From the NCBI GenBank assembly GCA_002490665.1, contig DKUL01000054.1, positions 1 through 40,430 on the forward strand: a DNA stretch of 40,430 nt, read 5' to 3'. The DNA comes from Lachnospiraceae bacterium UBA7205 (lineage in GTDB: Bacteria; Bacillota; Clostridia; Lachnospirales; Lachnospiraceae). Positions 14,903-24,156 of this stretch are shown here, piece after piece. The notes under the pieces are model-generated. The model saw only the letters and a list, made by a program, of their open reading frames with translations, did not search any database and was not told the origin of the DNA. The position numbers and the translations under genes were made by a program. The stretch's first letter is position 1. Every line of letters begins with the position of its first letter.

Positions 14903-16367
14903 GCGAATCTGCGGCAGAAGGTTGAATAACGGCGGAATGTCACTGGTGGAGGTTGTCGTTGCCATGACAATCTTTACGGTTGTCACGGTTCCGGTGCTCC
15001 ATGCGCTTACCACTTCTGCATATTATAATCAGAAGGCAAGGAAACGCCAGAATGTGACGGCGCTTGCCGAGAGCGTGATGGAGAATTTCAAGGGCTATTC
15101 TCTTGACAGCCTTGAAAATGAGGTTTTCACGGGGGTTGCTGGGGCAAAGAAACTCGGGCTTGAAATATCCAACGATAGTGATATCAGTTATACATATGCG
15201 GATTCGACGAAAAGGGATTCTGCAATCACTTTTCAGATACAAAATGTAAAGAGTGAGAAAGCGAATTATAATATTGAAATTAACGCAGAGCCGTCCGTTA
15301 AGGAAGAAATTTTTGAGATTGACAATGTGTCGACGGACAGGGATGCCATATTTGAGTTTGAGACGTCTTATGACCATAATACGTATGACAGGGTCAAGGG
15401 CAATTTTTTGTCCAAAGCCGCGGCGATAGATGGCATGATAATGGGAGACAATAAGCGGGATGAAAATGGCGACCTTTATACGGTCGCTTCACTGGATAAG
15501 GATAAGCTTAAGATTCAGAAGCGGGAATTTATATATAAGATTGTGCAGGAGGGCGAAGATTATGTCGTGAAAGTATCGGGTGCATATATTTACCAGATGC
15601 AGAAACATAAATGCTATGAGCAGTATGTGCCACCTGTTACGCCGCCTGCACCGCTGCCACCTGCAGATGACGAGGAAGGTACCATACCAACTGACCCGGA
15701 CTCTTCCGAGCCTGTGGCTGGCGAATGGGTGGAAGCTGACGAAGACCAGTGGTTTCAGAGCTATGTGCATTATATGGATTTGATGGATCCGACAGGAGCG
15801 CATGATGGCTATGATAACATTGGTGAAGTAGGAATGCAGAATATTCCAATATATGATTCGTCACATGATGACAAGGATGACGATATTATTAACGGAATGT
15901 CGGAAAAAGAGATATACAGGGGCAAGAACTTAAAGCGTGTCTTGATTTATTTTTATCCGGGCTATAAAGGTACTGATGGGTATGACAGTAATTACAGGGA
16001 TGTAATAAAAATAGACAACAGGACTTCACAGCAGTTCGACTGTTATCTGATAAAACAGAGAAATCCGGATTTGACAGAGACGAAGCTTACGCTGAGTGAG
16101 CAGGCATATAAACCGATTGTAGGATGCAAAGGCACAAAAGTGCGTCTGTTCCATAATCTTGACGAAAACTTAGGCAGGAGAACCGGAACGGCATCAAGCG
16201 ACATCAAGGCTGCAGAATTTGAATCTGTTGAAAATTATACAGAGGCAGATGAATTTAAAAAGAGAAAAGTTATGACTTACAAGCTTACTCTTGCAGTGAA
16301 GGACAGTTCCAATAATGTCCTGACAGAGTTAAAAGGAACGATGTATGAGAAATACAGGGAATACTAA
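14838..16367 (+). CDS. Large PilV-like type IV minor prepilin
   Basis: About 509 residues. The leader ends RRLNNGG and is followed by MSLVEVVVAMTIFTVVTVPVLHAL with E5; +1 is M rather than F. Start choice is open among in-frame ATGs at 14838, 14850, 14856 and 14862, all inside the end of the PilO-like gene, so the genes are translationally coupled. After the pilin helix comes a ~250-residue domain, then a proline-rich linker (PPVTPPAPLPP) and a second domain (about MDLMDPTGAHDGYDN to the end). The modular build is much larger than an ordinary minor pilin (~150-200 residues) and suggests an exposed functional module. Confidence 0.8.
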   Translation: MVKVMKMLMKQAKVRTSRKLGKRICGRRLNNGGMSLVEVVVAMTIFTVVTVPVLHALTTSAYYNQKARKRQNVTALAESVMENFKGYSLDSLENEVFTGVAGAKKLGLEISNDSDISYTYADSTKRDSAITFQIQNVKSEKANYNIEINAEPSVKEEIFEIDNVSTDRDAIFEFETSYDHNTYDRVKGNFLSKAAAIDGMIMGDNKRDENGDLYTVASLDKDKLKIQKREFIYKIVQEGEDYVVKVSGAYIYQMQKHKCYEQYVPPVTPPAPLPPADDEEGTIPTDPDSSEPVAGEWVEADEDQWFQSYVHYMDLMDPTGAHDGYDNIGEVGMQNIPIYDSSHDDKDDDIINGMSEKEIYRGKNLKRVLIYFYPGYKGTDGYDSNYRDVIKIDNRTSQQFDCYLIKQRNPDLTETKLTLSEQAYKPIVGCKGTKVRLFHNLDENLGRRTGTASSDIKAAEFESVENYTEADEFKKRKVMTYKLTLAVKDSSNNVLTELKGTMYEKYREY

Positions 16368-16388
16368 TCTGCTGAAGTGAGGTGTAGT

Positions 16389-17153
16389 ATGATAGGTGAT
16401 ATTAAGAAAATGATACGCAGGCGGCTGAAATGGTTTTCACTGGATAATAGTGGCTCGGCACTGGTATCCGTTGTGGTAGTGGCAGTGTTCCTTTCCGTGA
16501 TAGCAACGACGATTGTTTATATTTCAGGAAAAAATTTTCAGATTAAGGCAAACGACTATCAGAATAAAAATACCTTTTATAAGGCAGAAATGGCGCTTGA
16601 TGAATTTAAGGGCGCACTTGCAGCCGATGTGTCAGAGGCATTTAAATTTGCGTACAAAGAAGTCATGCCTGACTTTGCATATCTGGACAATGGGGATGAC
16701 CGAAATGAAAAGTTTAAGGAATATTATTTCGACTACCTGTATTATAAATGGACAGGGGCTACAAAACATGAAACTGACATTCCGGGGGATGTCACGACGC
16801 ATGTTAATGTAAGAGGTGAATCCATCTATGAGACGGTGGCAAATTTCACGTCGGGGCTTCCGAATTTTAGCACATATTTTATAAAGGAGGATGAGCTGGC
16901 ATCCGGTGACGAAAAGATGTGTGTGGCATGGGACACGAATAAGCCGGGAAGGTTTATCATAAAGAATGTCCGTGTGTGGTGCACGGAGAACGGATATTCC
17001 TCCTATATCTGTACAGATATTGCGATGGATTCGCCGGCATACTATATGGGAATTACGACACCACCAGCAGGAGGAACGCCAGCCGAGGATATGAACAAGG
17101 ACAAACTGTACATGGGTGACTATATCCTGTACATGAACTGGCATAAATATTAA
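16389..17153 (+). CDS. GspK/PilX-like minor pilin lacking E5
   Basis: 254 residues from ATG 16389, chosen because GTGAGG lies 6 nt upstream; a GTG at 16377 in the same frame is the alternative. The leader ends SLDNSG, then SALVSVVVVAVFLSVIATTIVY. Position 5 of the mature protein is S rather than E, as in GspK/PilX-type pseudopilins that cap the tip complex and do not need the E5 contact. The extracytoplasmic part has about 215 residues. It sits between the PilV-like and GspH-like genes, in keeping with a priming/tip complex. Confidence 0.75.
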   Translation: MIGDIKKMIRRRLKWFSLDNSGSALVSVVVVAVFLSVIATTIVYISGKNFQIKANDYQNKNTFYKAEMALDEFKGALAADVSEAFKFAYKEVMPDFAYLDNGDDRNEKFKEYYFDYLYYKWTGATKHETDIPGDVTTHVNVRGESIYETVANFTSGLPNFSTYFIKEDELASGDEKMCVAWDTNKPGRFIIKNVRVWCTENGYSSYICTDIAMDSPAYYMGITTPPAGGTPAEDMNKDKLYMGDYILYMNWHKY

Positions 17154-17183
17154 TCTGGAAAGGAAGGGAGGAGGGATAAAACA

Positions 17184-17705
17184 TTGAAATATCGGACAGG
17201 AAATGAGGGAATGTCCCTTGTCGAGCTTATCGTGGTAGTGGCGATATTGGCGCTTTTTACAGGGGGCATTACCTACAGCATGAACTGGGCGAGCGGCAAG
17301 GCGGCGGAGGAATGTGCGCAAAAGCTTGCCTACAGCCTGCAGCAGGCAAGGACTATGGCAATGGGGAAGAACAGTATAACCATTACCGTTAAGAGAGACG
17401 CGGAGGGATTTATTGTTACTGAGACAACAATTGTTTCCAACACGGACAGCACACCCACTACAGAGACAAAAACTTCCAGGGTTGGGAAAAAAACTGTGAC
17501 AGTGAAGTTTAGTGATGGTTCATCAGAGAGCGAACTTGGTATGGGGGGAGTGAAACTTGTGTTTGACAGGGCGAGTGGTGCGTTAAAGACATTAAATGAC
17601 GCCGAGGCAGGTGCGACAGCACCTTTGTTTACGATATCGAAAGGAAATACCCTGCGCAAAGTGGAGATTGTACCTATCACGGGCAGAATTTCTGTAGGCA
17701 GATAG
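17184..17705 (+). CDS. GspH/FimT-like type IV pseudopilin
   Basis: 173 residues. A 9-residue leader KYRTGNEG ends before MSLVELIVVVAILALFTGGITYSM with E5. The following AEECAQKLAYSLQQARTMAMGKNSITITV is characteristic of GspH/FimT (helix, then first beta strand). TTG start at 17184, preceded by GGAAGGGAGGAGGG. It ends PITGRISVGR. Member of the four-gene minor pilin set that in other systems primes pilus assembly. Confidence 0.85.
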   Translation: MKYRTGNEGMSLVELIVVVAILALFTGGITYSMNWASGKAAEECAQKLAYSLQQARTMAMGKNSITITVKRDAEGFIVTETTIVSNTDSTPTTETKTSRVGKKTVTVKFSDGSSESELGMGGVKLVFDRASGALKTLNDAEAGATAPLFTISKGNTLRKVEIVPITGRISVGR

Positions 17706-17743
17706 CATCAGCTATCTTTTTCAGTATTTGAAAGGAAATTAAT

Positions 17744-20700
17744 ATGAAAGCATTAGCAAAAAAAGTAAAGGGACGGATGCCGCTTGGTGCATATGGCGCG
17801 GGAAATAAGGGACTTACACTTGTTGAGGTCATTTGTGCGGTTGCGATTTTTGCAGTGATAGCAGCCACGATAGGCGGCGTGCTTGTGTTCAGTGCAAGAA
17901 GCTATCAGAGAGGGAGCACGGAGTCCGAGGTCCAGCAGGAGGCCCAGTTTGCTGCAAACAGAATCAGTGGTATTATCCAGAATGCCACTGAAGTGGAATA
18001 TGACAGCAGCAAGCTGACCATGAAGCAGGGGAATCTGGTACATGAAGTCTCGCTTGTGGACACGGATTTGAAGTATAAGGAAATTGAAAAGGATGATTCC
18101 GGAGCGATTGTCTCGGAAAGCAGTTTACAGACACTTGCCGGAAACATTAAGGAATTTAGCGCGGATGTGAGTGAATTTGAAAAAGCGCGTACTGTTATCC
18201 TTGATATGACAGTTGCAAAAAATGACAAGGAATATCCCGTGCGCTATACCATGAACGCGAGGAATGAGGAAATTACTGTGTCGACAAGCGCTCTTCCTCC
18301 AAGTGCGTCCATTCACGTTGACGATAACAATCTGATTCTTGTCCCGGGTGAATCCTATACGGTTGGCGTAAGTGTCAGGGGGTCTGACAGACCCTTTGAA
18401 GTTTCAGGTTCAGCGGGGATATCAGTTTCCAAAACAGCAAGTAGTTTTACGGTTACCGTAGATAGTGCAAATAGAAATAGCAATGCGATGGTAAACCTCT
18501 CGGTCAAGGACGAAGCTGGAACAGAGCTGTGCAGCAAAATGGTTAATGTTGATATCCGCAGCGTGAGCAGTGTAAGATTACAGAAGAGTCAGGATACGGC
18601 GAATAAGGAATATACTTTTTATGCCGATGTGGACTGCCTGAATTCTGACAAGGTTGTAGGCGGGTCAAACGAGAGCAATTATAAGAATCCGTTCATGGTG
18701 GAGTGGACTGGTAAATTGTTTGTATGCAGCAGCACACCAGGTAATTTTGACACGGAGATAGGAAGCTTTACGATTTTAGATGAAGACGATGGAACAGGGA
18801 AAAATAAGCTTTTCTGCAGCAGTTCGGATGTGGAGAAGTACATATGTATAGATGACAGTTATCCGGGGTATGCGAGCCGTGAAGAAGAAAAATCATTGAA
18901 ACGTCCATATCTTAAGATAAAGCTGACTGAGGATTTTGACTCTAATACAAAACTTGTGGTGCGGGCGACCGCGAAGCATCCGATGGGGCATAATAAGGCA
19001 TCAAGCCCATATGGGGATGCAAGCTGCTTTGACGAAAAGGAGATTACGGTAGCTAGGCTTAGGGCAACCAAGATTCTGATGATTCCGGGACAGACCTATA
19101 CGTTGAACGGGGTGCGTGTGGCGAACCCTGAATGCTCTGTTTTTATAGGGGATACAGAGGTTGCAAACCCGGCTGATGCAGGTGTCATACCAGTCTTTGA
19201 GGCAGATAATAAGCTAAAGATTACATTGACGGAAAAAGCAAAAGGCGACAGCAGTGGTATCATTACATTAAAGGTTCATTCCCAGGGAAGCACGGCGACC
19301 CAGTTACCGGTGGATATATATGTAAGAAGGGTAAATCCGGTAAATAATCAGTCCGGCATACGTAAAGGAACCCTCAAGCTTGACTATCAGCTCATGACAG
19401 GCGAAGGGAAATCCGTAAACGGCGAGTGGGGTACTGGTGCAGAGTATCAGTTTAAGACAAGAATCAATGGCACAAACCTGTATTTCAATAATACCGGGGG
19501 ATTTATAAACGTAGAGACGGAGGAGCAGTATAAGCAGTATAATCCATTTGCGGTTCAGTTTAGCTGGGTGCTTTTGGAAGAGAAAACCGAGAATGGCATA
19601 AAAGTAAAAAAACCCATAGAAGGAACAGCAGGCAGTGCGTTGGTGACAGAGTATAAATTCGGGGCAAAAGATATTTCAGTCGGGGTAGAGCCGGAAAGCA
19701 CAACAGGTTCACAGCAAAATGAATATTTTGCCATAAACAGTTTTGCACTGAACAGGGAGTCACCGGCAGTAAACATCATTACAAGGAAAGCGTTTGCAAG
19801 CAACTGGGAACTCGAAGTCACGGCGAGGGCGCTCCACCCGAATGCGGATGGAACAAAGGGCAGAAATAAATACAACTACATTTATACAGAAGCGCCTGAT
19901 AAATTTATTGAAGGTTCATACACCCTGAAACGCAAGACGATGGTTGTAGTGGCGGATCCTACTCAGGGTGCGTCCATGGTATCGACCAAAAAAGAGAATA
20001 ACACGGACCACACATACGAATTATGTATACCTGTCCAGATCGGGGCGGGGATTGGCAGCCTGAATGGCAGGGTTATCGGCAGCAGTCTGAAATCAGGCAA
20101 TACAAAGCTCCTTGCGGATCTGACGGAAATGCCGGCATCGTCATCAGGGGGAACGGCATACATATTCCTTGCAATTGACCACGATGAAAGAGGCGGTGGA
20201 AAGTATAAGGAAATAGAGGATGGCAAGGAGGTTGAGCGGCAGTGTGTAGAGGGAGAGCTCAGGCTGGTACTTGAAGAAGTGGGAGCCAGTGCACCCAATG
20301 CAGTAATTTCGCAGACAGATATTACAATATACCTGCGCAGGGTCGAAGAAGTTAAAATAGCGGATGTTACCGAACCAGAGGGAGGAACTGCTGATTTGCA
20401 GATTAACTTCCTTGACAAGATTAAGCGTGGACGTGATTTTGCCTTTTATGACCAGGAGAACGGAATGACAAATGACAAGGGCGACAGGGAGCAGGCGGCA
20501 GTGCGGGAGGCTGCACAGAAATTTGGATTCAGTGACGGCATGCGCCATTGGGTATACCGCGCGCAGGAAATTACGGAAACGGATGATGGTGCAGTTAAAT
20601 ATGGAAACTGGACGCCATATATCAAGACAAAGGACAATGATGCAAACAATAAGAGACTTATGGAGTCGGAGACGAATGCTCTGAAAGCAGATAAGCGTTA

Positions 20701-22948
20701 TAAGCTGGAAATGTCATTGTTTGTCTTTGATGAAGGATCCAAAACATTTTACTGGCCGCATGACGAGTCCATCCTTAAGGAAGGTACTTTTAAGGGCTGG
20801 AATAAGGGTGGCTCAGGATGGGATCAGAAAACGCCGGGATTTGATTCCAAGACACTTAAGAGTTCTTATGGAACCATCTACAATATCGGGCAGGCGTGTA
20901 TGGTTTTCAAGGAATCGAATGGTACGCCCAGCAAGAGTATTGGTTCATTGGAAAATCCAAAGGTAATGAAACCGGGCGACACGTATCAGGTTGCTTTGGA
21001 CGGTTATGGAATATACTTCCCGCACGATAAGCAATTTTGCCAGGTACGCGTACAAAAGCGCTCTGGCGCAGGATGGACGAAACCTGCCAATCCAGGCAAT
21101 GACGGATGGAATATAGGAGGAAGCAAGGATACCTTCCAGCTGAATGGAATTCCGGAATCCGCGAATGGCCTGTACAGATTCTGCTATGATATGGTAAATT
21201 CTGATTTAAACCATTGGAATGGCAACCCGCTTCAACCGGACTATACAAGGACAAATAGTGAGACATTCCCGCTGTATGGTTCAAAGGGGACGGCAGGATA
21301 CATTTACATCAGAGTTGATGGTACAGCAGGAGACACAGGTGAAACAGGAAGCTCGGATGCGTCATATGATTACATTAGTATGGGCAATCCGGACAATTCG
21401 GCAGTACTGTTTGAACTGAGTGGCGGTGTGACAAGTGGATGCGGCACAGACTGGGAGAAATATTTTAAGCAGCAGACGGATGTAGACCCGAATAACACGA
21501 ACAACATTATTCCTGTAAGATGGGATAGAAAAGGTGACAATGCCTTTGTTGGTTACAGGAACCCATATGCGCTGAAATGGGAGCTGTCCCATGACGGTGG
21601 CAAGACGTGGATTCCGCTTGATCCGCAAAATGAAGCCTTCAAGAAAGACGCATTTGTCAAGGAATACATTGATGCCTTAAAGATTGCGTCACCGTCAGAT
21701 AAGGACGTGGAGAATCTAAATACGGAAGGCACCCTGAAGCTTGGCCTGAAGAAAAAGCTTCCGAAGGGTACGCAGATTAAACTGGTATCAGCACACAGTG
21801 CGGGAATCAACCGTGGCGGCAGGGAATACTACAGGGCTGGTACATCTGAGGTTGTGCATGATATTTACACGGTTTCAGGAAATAATAAGCCTACTGAGCG
21901 TGTTCCGGCGGATGGTTTCCAAAGAGCAGGCGAATACTGGTTCTTGAGTGATGGTACCTTTGCTGATATACGTAATTATTTTCTTGATGTACCAGGGGTA
22001 AAGATAGGAAGCTTTTATCGTTATAGCGAGGCTGGAAAGAACGAGTGGACTCCTTATTATCTTGATGACCAAAATAACTGGAAAGGAAGTGCAAAATTTG
22101 ATGGTAATGGAGCTGCACTTCTGTTTATGCCATCAGAAGAGTATGATTTGGATGTAATCAGCGTAGTATATGATGAGAACAAAAAGATAATATACTGGCC
22201 ATTGGATAGCGATCCTAATAGTGACTTTAATCTGTTTGCAGCAGGCACAGGATGGGGACCGGATTTTGAAAACTTCAAACAATGGGACGGCACTATAGAA
22301 GGGAAAGATTTGGTTTATAATGTAAAAGATCCAGATGGAAATCCTGTTAATGGTAGTGGAGGTAGTGGTGTCTGCACACCGAAAGAGATTTATGATATAG
22401 TGAAGAATATACCTCATCAGGAACATAAATTCCTGATACCCAAGACTACAATGTATTTTAATAAGTCGACAATAAATTCTTGGGAGTCGAATACGCAGAC
22501 GATCAATGGAAAATCCATTACAGTAGGTAAGGATAGCCCATTGCACTTTAAGAAGGGTGATAAGTTTAAGGTTGAAATAGAACCATCTGCATTTTTGAGA
22601 AATGCGAAAAACGCTAACTTCTCTGCACTTATCATGAAAGATGGAAAAGTATTAAAAGATTTGGATTTTGGCGAAATGTGCAATGAAAGTGAGTTGGGAT
22701 TTTATCTGAATGTCCACACGTCACCATATGAATTGTATAATTTCCACGATAATGCGCAAGGGCAATATGAGGTAAGAGTTACGCTGAGAGAGAATCTCGC
22801 TGATAGCAATACGTATATGAGATGGAAGAGAATAGAGGGCGTGCTATATAATAGAAAATATGTTGCACGTACTGATGATGCAATCAGGAATATTCCGTTA
22901 TACGATACGGCGACTGGCGAGGGCATCATATATTTCCAGATTGATTAG
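17744..22948 (+). CDS. Giant modular PilW-like prepilin (1734 residues), candidate tip adhesin
   Basis: The leader of 23 residues ends GAGNKG; LTLVEVICAVAIFAVIAATIGGVL follows with E5, then a PilW/GspJ-like helix (STESEVQQEAQFAANRISGII). Residues ~190-1734 are beta-rich, with module-like recurrences: NPFMVEW (~315), NPFAVQFSW (~600) and NPYALKWE (~1273); RATAKHP (~407) and ARALHP (~694); VDIRSVSSV (~269), DIYVRRVNPV (~524) and TIYLRRVEEV (~861); FYWPHDESI (~1002) and IYWPLDSDP (~1483), each after a similar strand. These suggest repeated Ig-like domains and a duplicated C-terminal module. There is no LPXTG or second membrane anchor, so it would be held by its pilin helix in the pilus. PilW proteins are normally ~200-350 residues. 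Last gene of the operon, followed by a terminator. Confidence 0.85.
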   Translation: MKALAKKVKGRMPLGAYGAGNKGLTLVEVICAVAIFAVIAATIGGVLVFSARSYQRGSTESEVQQEAQFAANRISGIIQNATEVEYDSSKLTMKQGNLVHEVSLVDTDLKYKEIEKDDSGAIVSESSLQTLAGNIKEFSADVSEFEKARTVILDMTVAKNDKEYPVRYTMNARNEEITVSTSALPPSASIHVDDNNLILVPGESYTVGVSVRGSDRPFEVSGSAGISVSKTASSFTVTVDSANRNSNAMVNLSVKDEAGTELCSKMVNVDIRSVSSVRLQKSQDTANKEYTFYADVDCLNSDKVVGGSNESNYKNPFMVEWTGKLFVCSSTPGNFDTEIGSFTILDEDDGTGKNKLFCSSSDVEKYICIDDSYPGYASREEEKSLKRPYLKIKLTEDFDSNTKLVVRATAKHPMGHNKASSPYGDASCFDEKEITVARLRATKILMIPGQTYTLNGVRVANPECSVFIGDTEVANPADAGVIPVFEADNKLKITLTEKAKGDSSGIITLKVHSQGSTATQLPVDIYVRRVNPVNNQSGIRKGTLKLDYQLMTGEGKSVNGEWGTGAEYQFKTRINGTNLYFNNTGGFINVETEEQYKQYNPFAVQFSWVLLEEKTENGIKVKKPIEGTAGSALVTEYKFGAKDISVGVEPESTTGSQQNEYFAINSFALNRESPAVNIITRKAFASNWELEVTARALHPNADGTKGRNKYNYIYTEAPDKFIEGSYTLKRKTMVVVADPTQGASMVSTKKENNTDHTYELCIPVQIGAGIGSLNGRVIGSSLKSGNTKLLADLTEMPASSSGGTAYIFLAIDHDERGGGKYKEIEDGKEVERQCVEGELRLVLEEVGASAPNAVISQTDITIYLRRVEEVKIADVTEPEGGTADLQINFLDKIKRGRDFAFYDQENGMTNDKGDREQAAVREAAQKFGFSDGMRHWVYRAQEITETDDGAVKYGNWTPYIKTKDNDANNKRLMESETNALKADKRYKLEMSLFVFDEGSKTFYWPHDESILKEGTFKGWNKGGSGWDQKTPGFDSKTLKSSYGTIYNIGQACMVFKESNGTPSKSIGSLENPKVMKPGDTYQVALDGYGIYFPHDKQFCQVRVQKRSGAGWTKPANPGNDGWNIGGSKDTFQLNGIPESANGLYRFCYDMVNSDLNHWNGNPLQPDYTRTNSETFPLYGSKGTAGYIYIRVDGTAGDTGETGSSDASYDYISMGNPDNSAVLFELSGGVTSGCGTDWEKYFKQQTDVDPNNTNNIIPVRWDRKGDNAFVGYRNPYALKWELSHDGGKTWIPLDPQNEAFKKDAFVKEYIDALKIASPSDKDVENLNTEGTLKLGLKKKLPKGTQIKLVSAHSAGINRGGREYYRAGTSEVVHDIYTVSGNNKPTERVPADGFQRAGEYWFLSDGTFADIRNYFLDVPGVKIGSFYRYSEAGKNEWTPYYLDDQNNWKGSAKFDGNGAALLFMPSEEYDLDVISVVYDENKKIIYWPLDSDPNSDFNLFAAGTGWGPDFENFKQWDGTIEGKDLVYNVKDPDGNPVNGSGGSGVCTPKEIYDIVKNIPHQEHKFLIPKTTMYFNKSTINSWESNTQTINGKSITVGKDSPLHFKKGDKFKVEIEPSAFLRNAKNANFSALIMKDGKVLKDLDFGEMCNESELGFYLNVHTSPYELYNFHDNAQGQYEVRVTLRENLADSNTYMRWKRIEGVLYNRKYVARTDDAIRNIPLYDTATGEGIIYFQID

Positions 22949-22981
22949 CGACAATGATTCTAATTATAACCATCACAAGGA

Positions 22982-23003
22982 GAAGACCGCGAGAGCGGTC
23001 TTC
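22982..23003 (+). terminator. Terminator of the pilus operon
   Basis: GAAGACCGC-GAGA-GCGGTCTTC followed by TTCAGTTT, 34 nt after the giant prepilin stop. The rest of 22949-23219 holds only AT-rich sequence with a small hairpin (ATCATAC...GTATGAT) and a TATAAT at 23158 that may serve the next gene. Confidence 0.85.
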
Positions 23004-23219
23004 TTCAGTTTAATAAGCAATCACCATAGAGCATTCACGTTTCCTGATTCTGATATCCATGACGTTTCCGCAGATATTTTTGATATTTTTAAATCATACA
23101 TGAGATAAAAAGTATGATATTTTTAAATATATAGTACAAAAGGAGATGGGGCTCTGTTATAATAAAATTAAAACTGAAATGGTCGAGATGAGAGAAAAAT
23201 TATTAAAGAGAGGAATTAC

Positions 23220-24116
23220 ATGGATAAAAAACACAATGAAAACATTTTTTTAATGAAACCCAAAATAGATTTTGCATTTAAGGAAATCATGACAGACGAA
23301 AAGGCACGTATTGGTTTTTTGTCCGCAGTACTGCAATTAAAACCGGAAGATATAAAAGAAACATACATTCTGAATCCTTATTTGGACAAAGTTCATGAAG
23401 AAGACAAACTGGGCATCCTTGATGTGCGTATTTTAATGAATAATGATACAGAGATTGACACGGAAATTCAGCTTTCCGAGATGCGCCTTTGGACGAACCG
23501 CGCGTTATTTTATGCGGCGAAGATGTATACGGATCAGATAGAACAGGGACAGAAATATGATGTGCTGAAAAAGTGCGTCAGTATCAGTATCCTTGATTTT
23601 GATTTATTAAAAGGTCAAAAGGAATTTTTTTCCAGTTTTCACATCAAAGAAGATACAAGAAATTTTTTGTATACGGACAAAATGGAGTTTCATGTGATAG
23701 AACTTCCCAAGCTGCCAAAGGAACTAAGGAAAAACAGCAGTGACGTGGAACTGTGGGCAAAATTTATTAATGCAGAAAGGGAGGAGGAGTTTGACATGCT
23801 GGCAAAACAAAATGGATATATTGAGAGCGCGTATAAAAAGTTACAGATTATCAGTCAGGATAAAGAAAAGCGGCTGGAATATGAAGCTCGTGAAAAGGCG
23901 ATAAGGGATTATAATCAGTCTATGTACGAAGCAGAACAGCGCGGCATTGAAATCGGAGAACAGCGCGGTATTGAAGCAGGCATAAAAAATATGGCGAAAA
24001 CTTATAAGAAGTTTGGACAGAGTGATAAAGTGGCAGCATCGGCAATCCAGGAAGAATATCCCGGTGTGGAAGAAGCATTCATAAATACGATTATTCGGGA
24101 TGTATATGGTTTGTAA
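23220..24116 (+). CDS. Rpn-family (PD-(D/E)XK) nuclease/transposase-like protein, intact
   Basis: 298 residues, normal family length. The N-terminus KIDFAFKEIMTD is followed by the catalytic core LGILDVRILMNNDTEIDTEIQ with D and E-x-Q, SISILDFDLL, the FHIKEDT...MEFHVIELPKLPKE segment, and a C-terminal charged helix with two EQRGIE repeats and an EEYPGVEEAF tail. All landmarks seen in pieces in the other Rpn genes of the window are present here in one frame. AGAGAGGAATTAC precedes the ATG. Function by family: metal-dependent DNase promoting recombination. Followed 40 nt later by an unrecognised gene. Confidence 0.9.
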   Translation: MDKKHNENIFLMKPKIDFAFKEIMTDEKARIGFLSAVLQLKPEDIKETYILNPYLDKVHEEDKLGILDVRILMNNDTEIDTEIQLSEMRLWTNRALFYAAKMYTDQIEQGQKYDVLKKCVSISILDFDLLKGQKEFFSSFHIKEDTRNFLYTDKMEFHVIELPKLPKELRKNSSDVELWAKFINAEREEEFDMLAKQNGYIESAYKKLQIISQDKEKRLEYEAREKAIRDYNQSMYEAEQRGIEIGEQRGIEAGIKNMAKTYKKFGQSDKVAASAIQEEYPGVEEAFINTIIRDVYGL

Positions 24117-24156
24117 CAAGTATTAGTAGAAATAGTAATGTGAAAAGGAGGTTCTT

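Noticed and set aside
16632..17321. 229-residue antisense ORF opposite the GspK/PilX-like gene
   Set aside because: It is rich in C, H, R and I as expected of a shadow frame and overlaps two well supported genes.
22942..22954. TTAGCGACAA after the giant prepilin, similar to the candidate att core
   Set aside because: Only about 10 bases match, overlapping a stop codon; such a short match is expected by chance.
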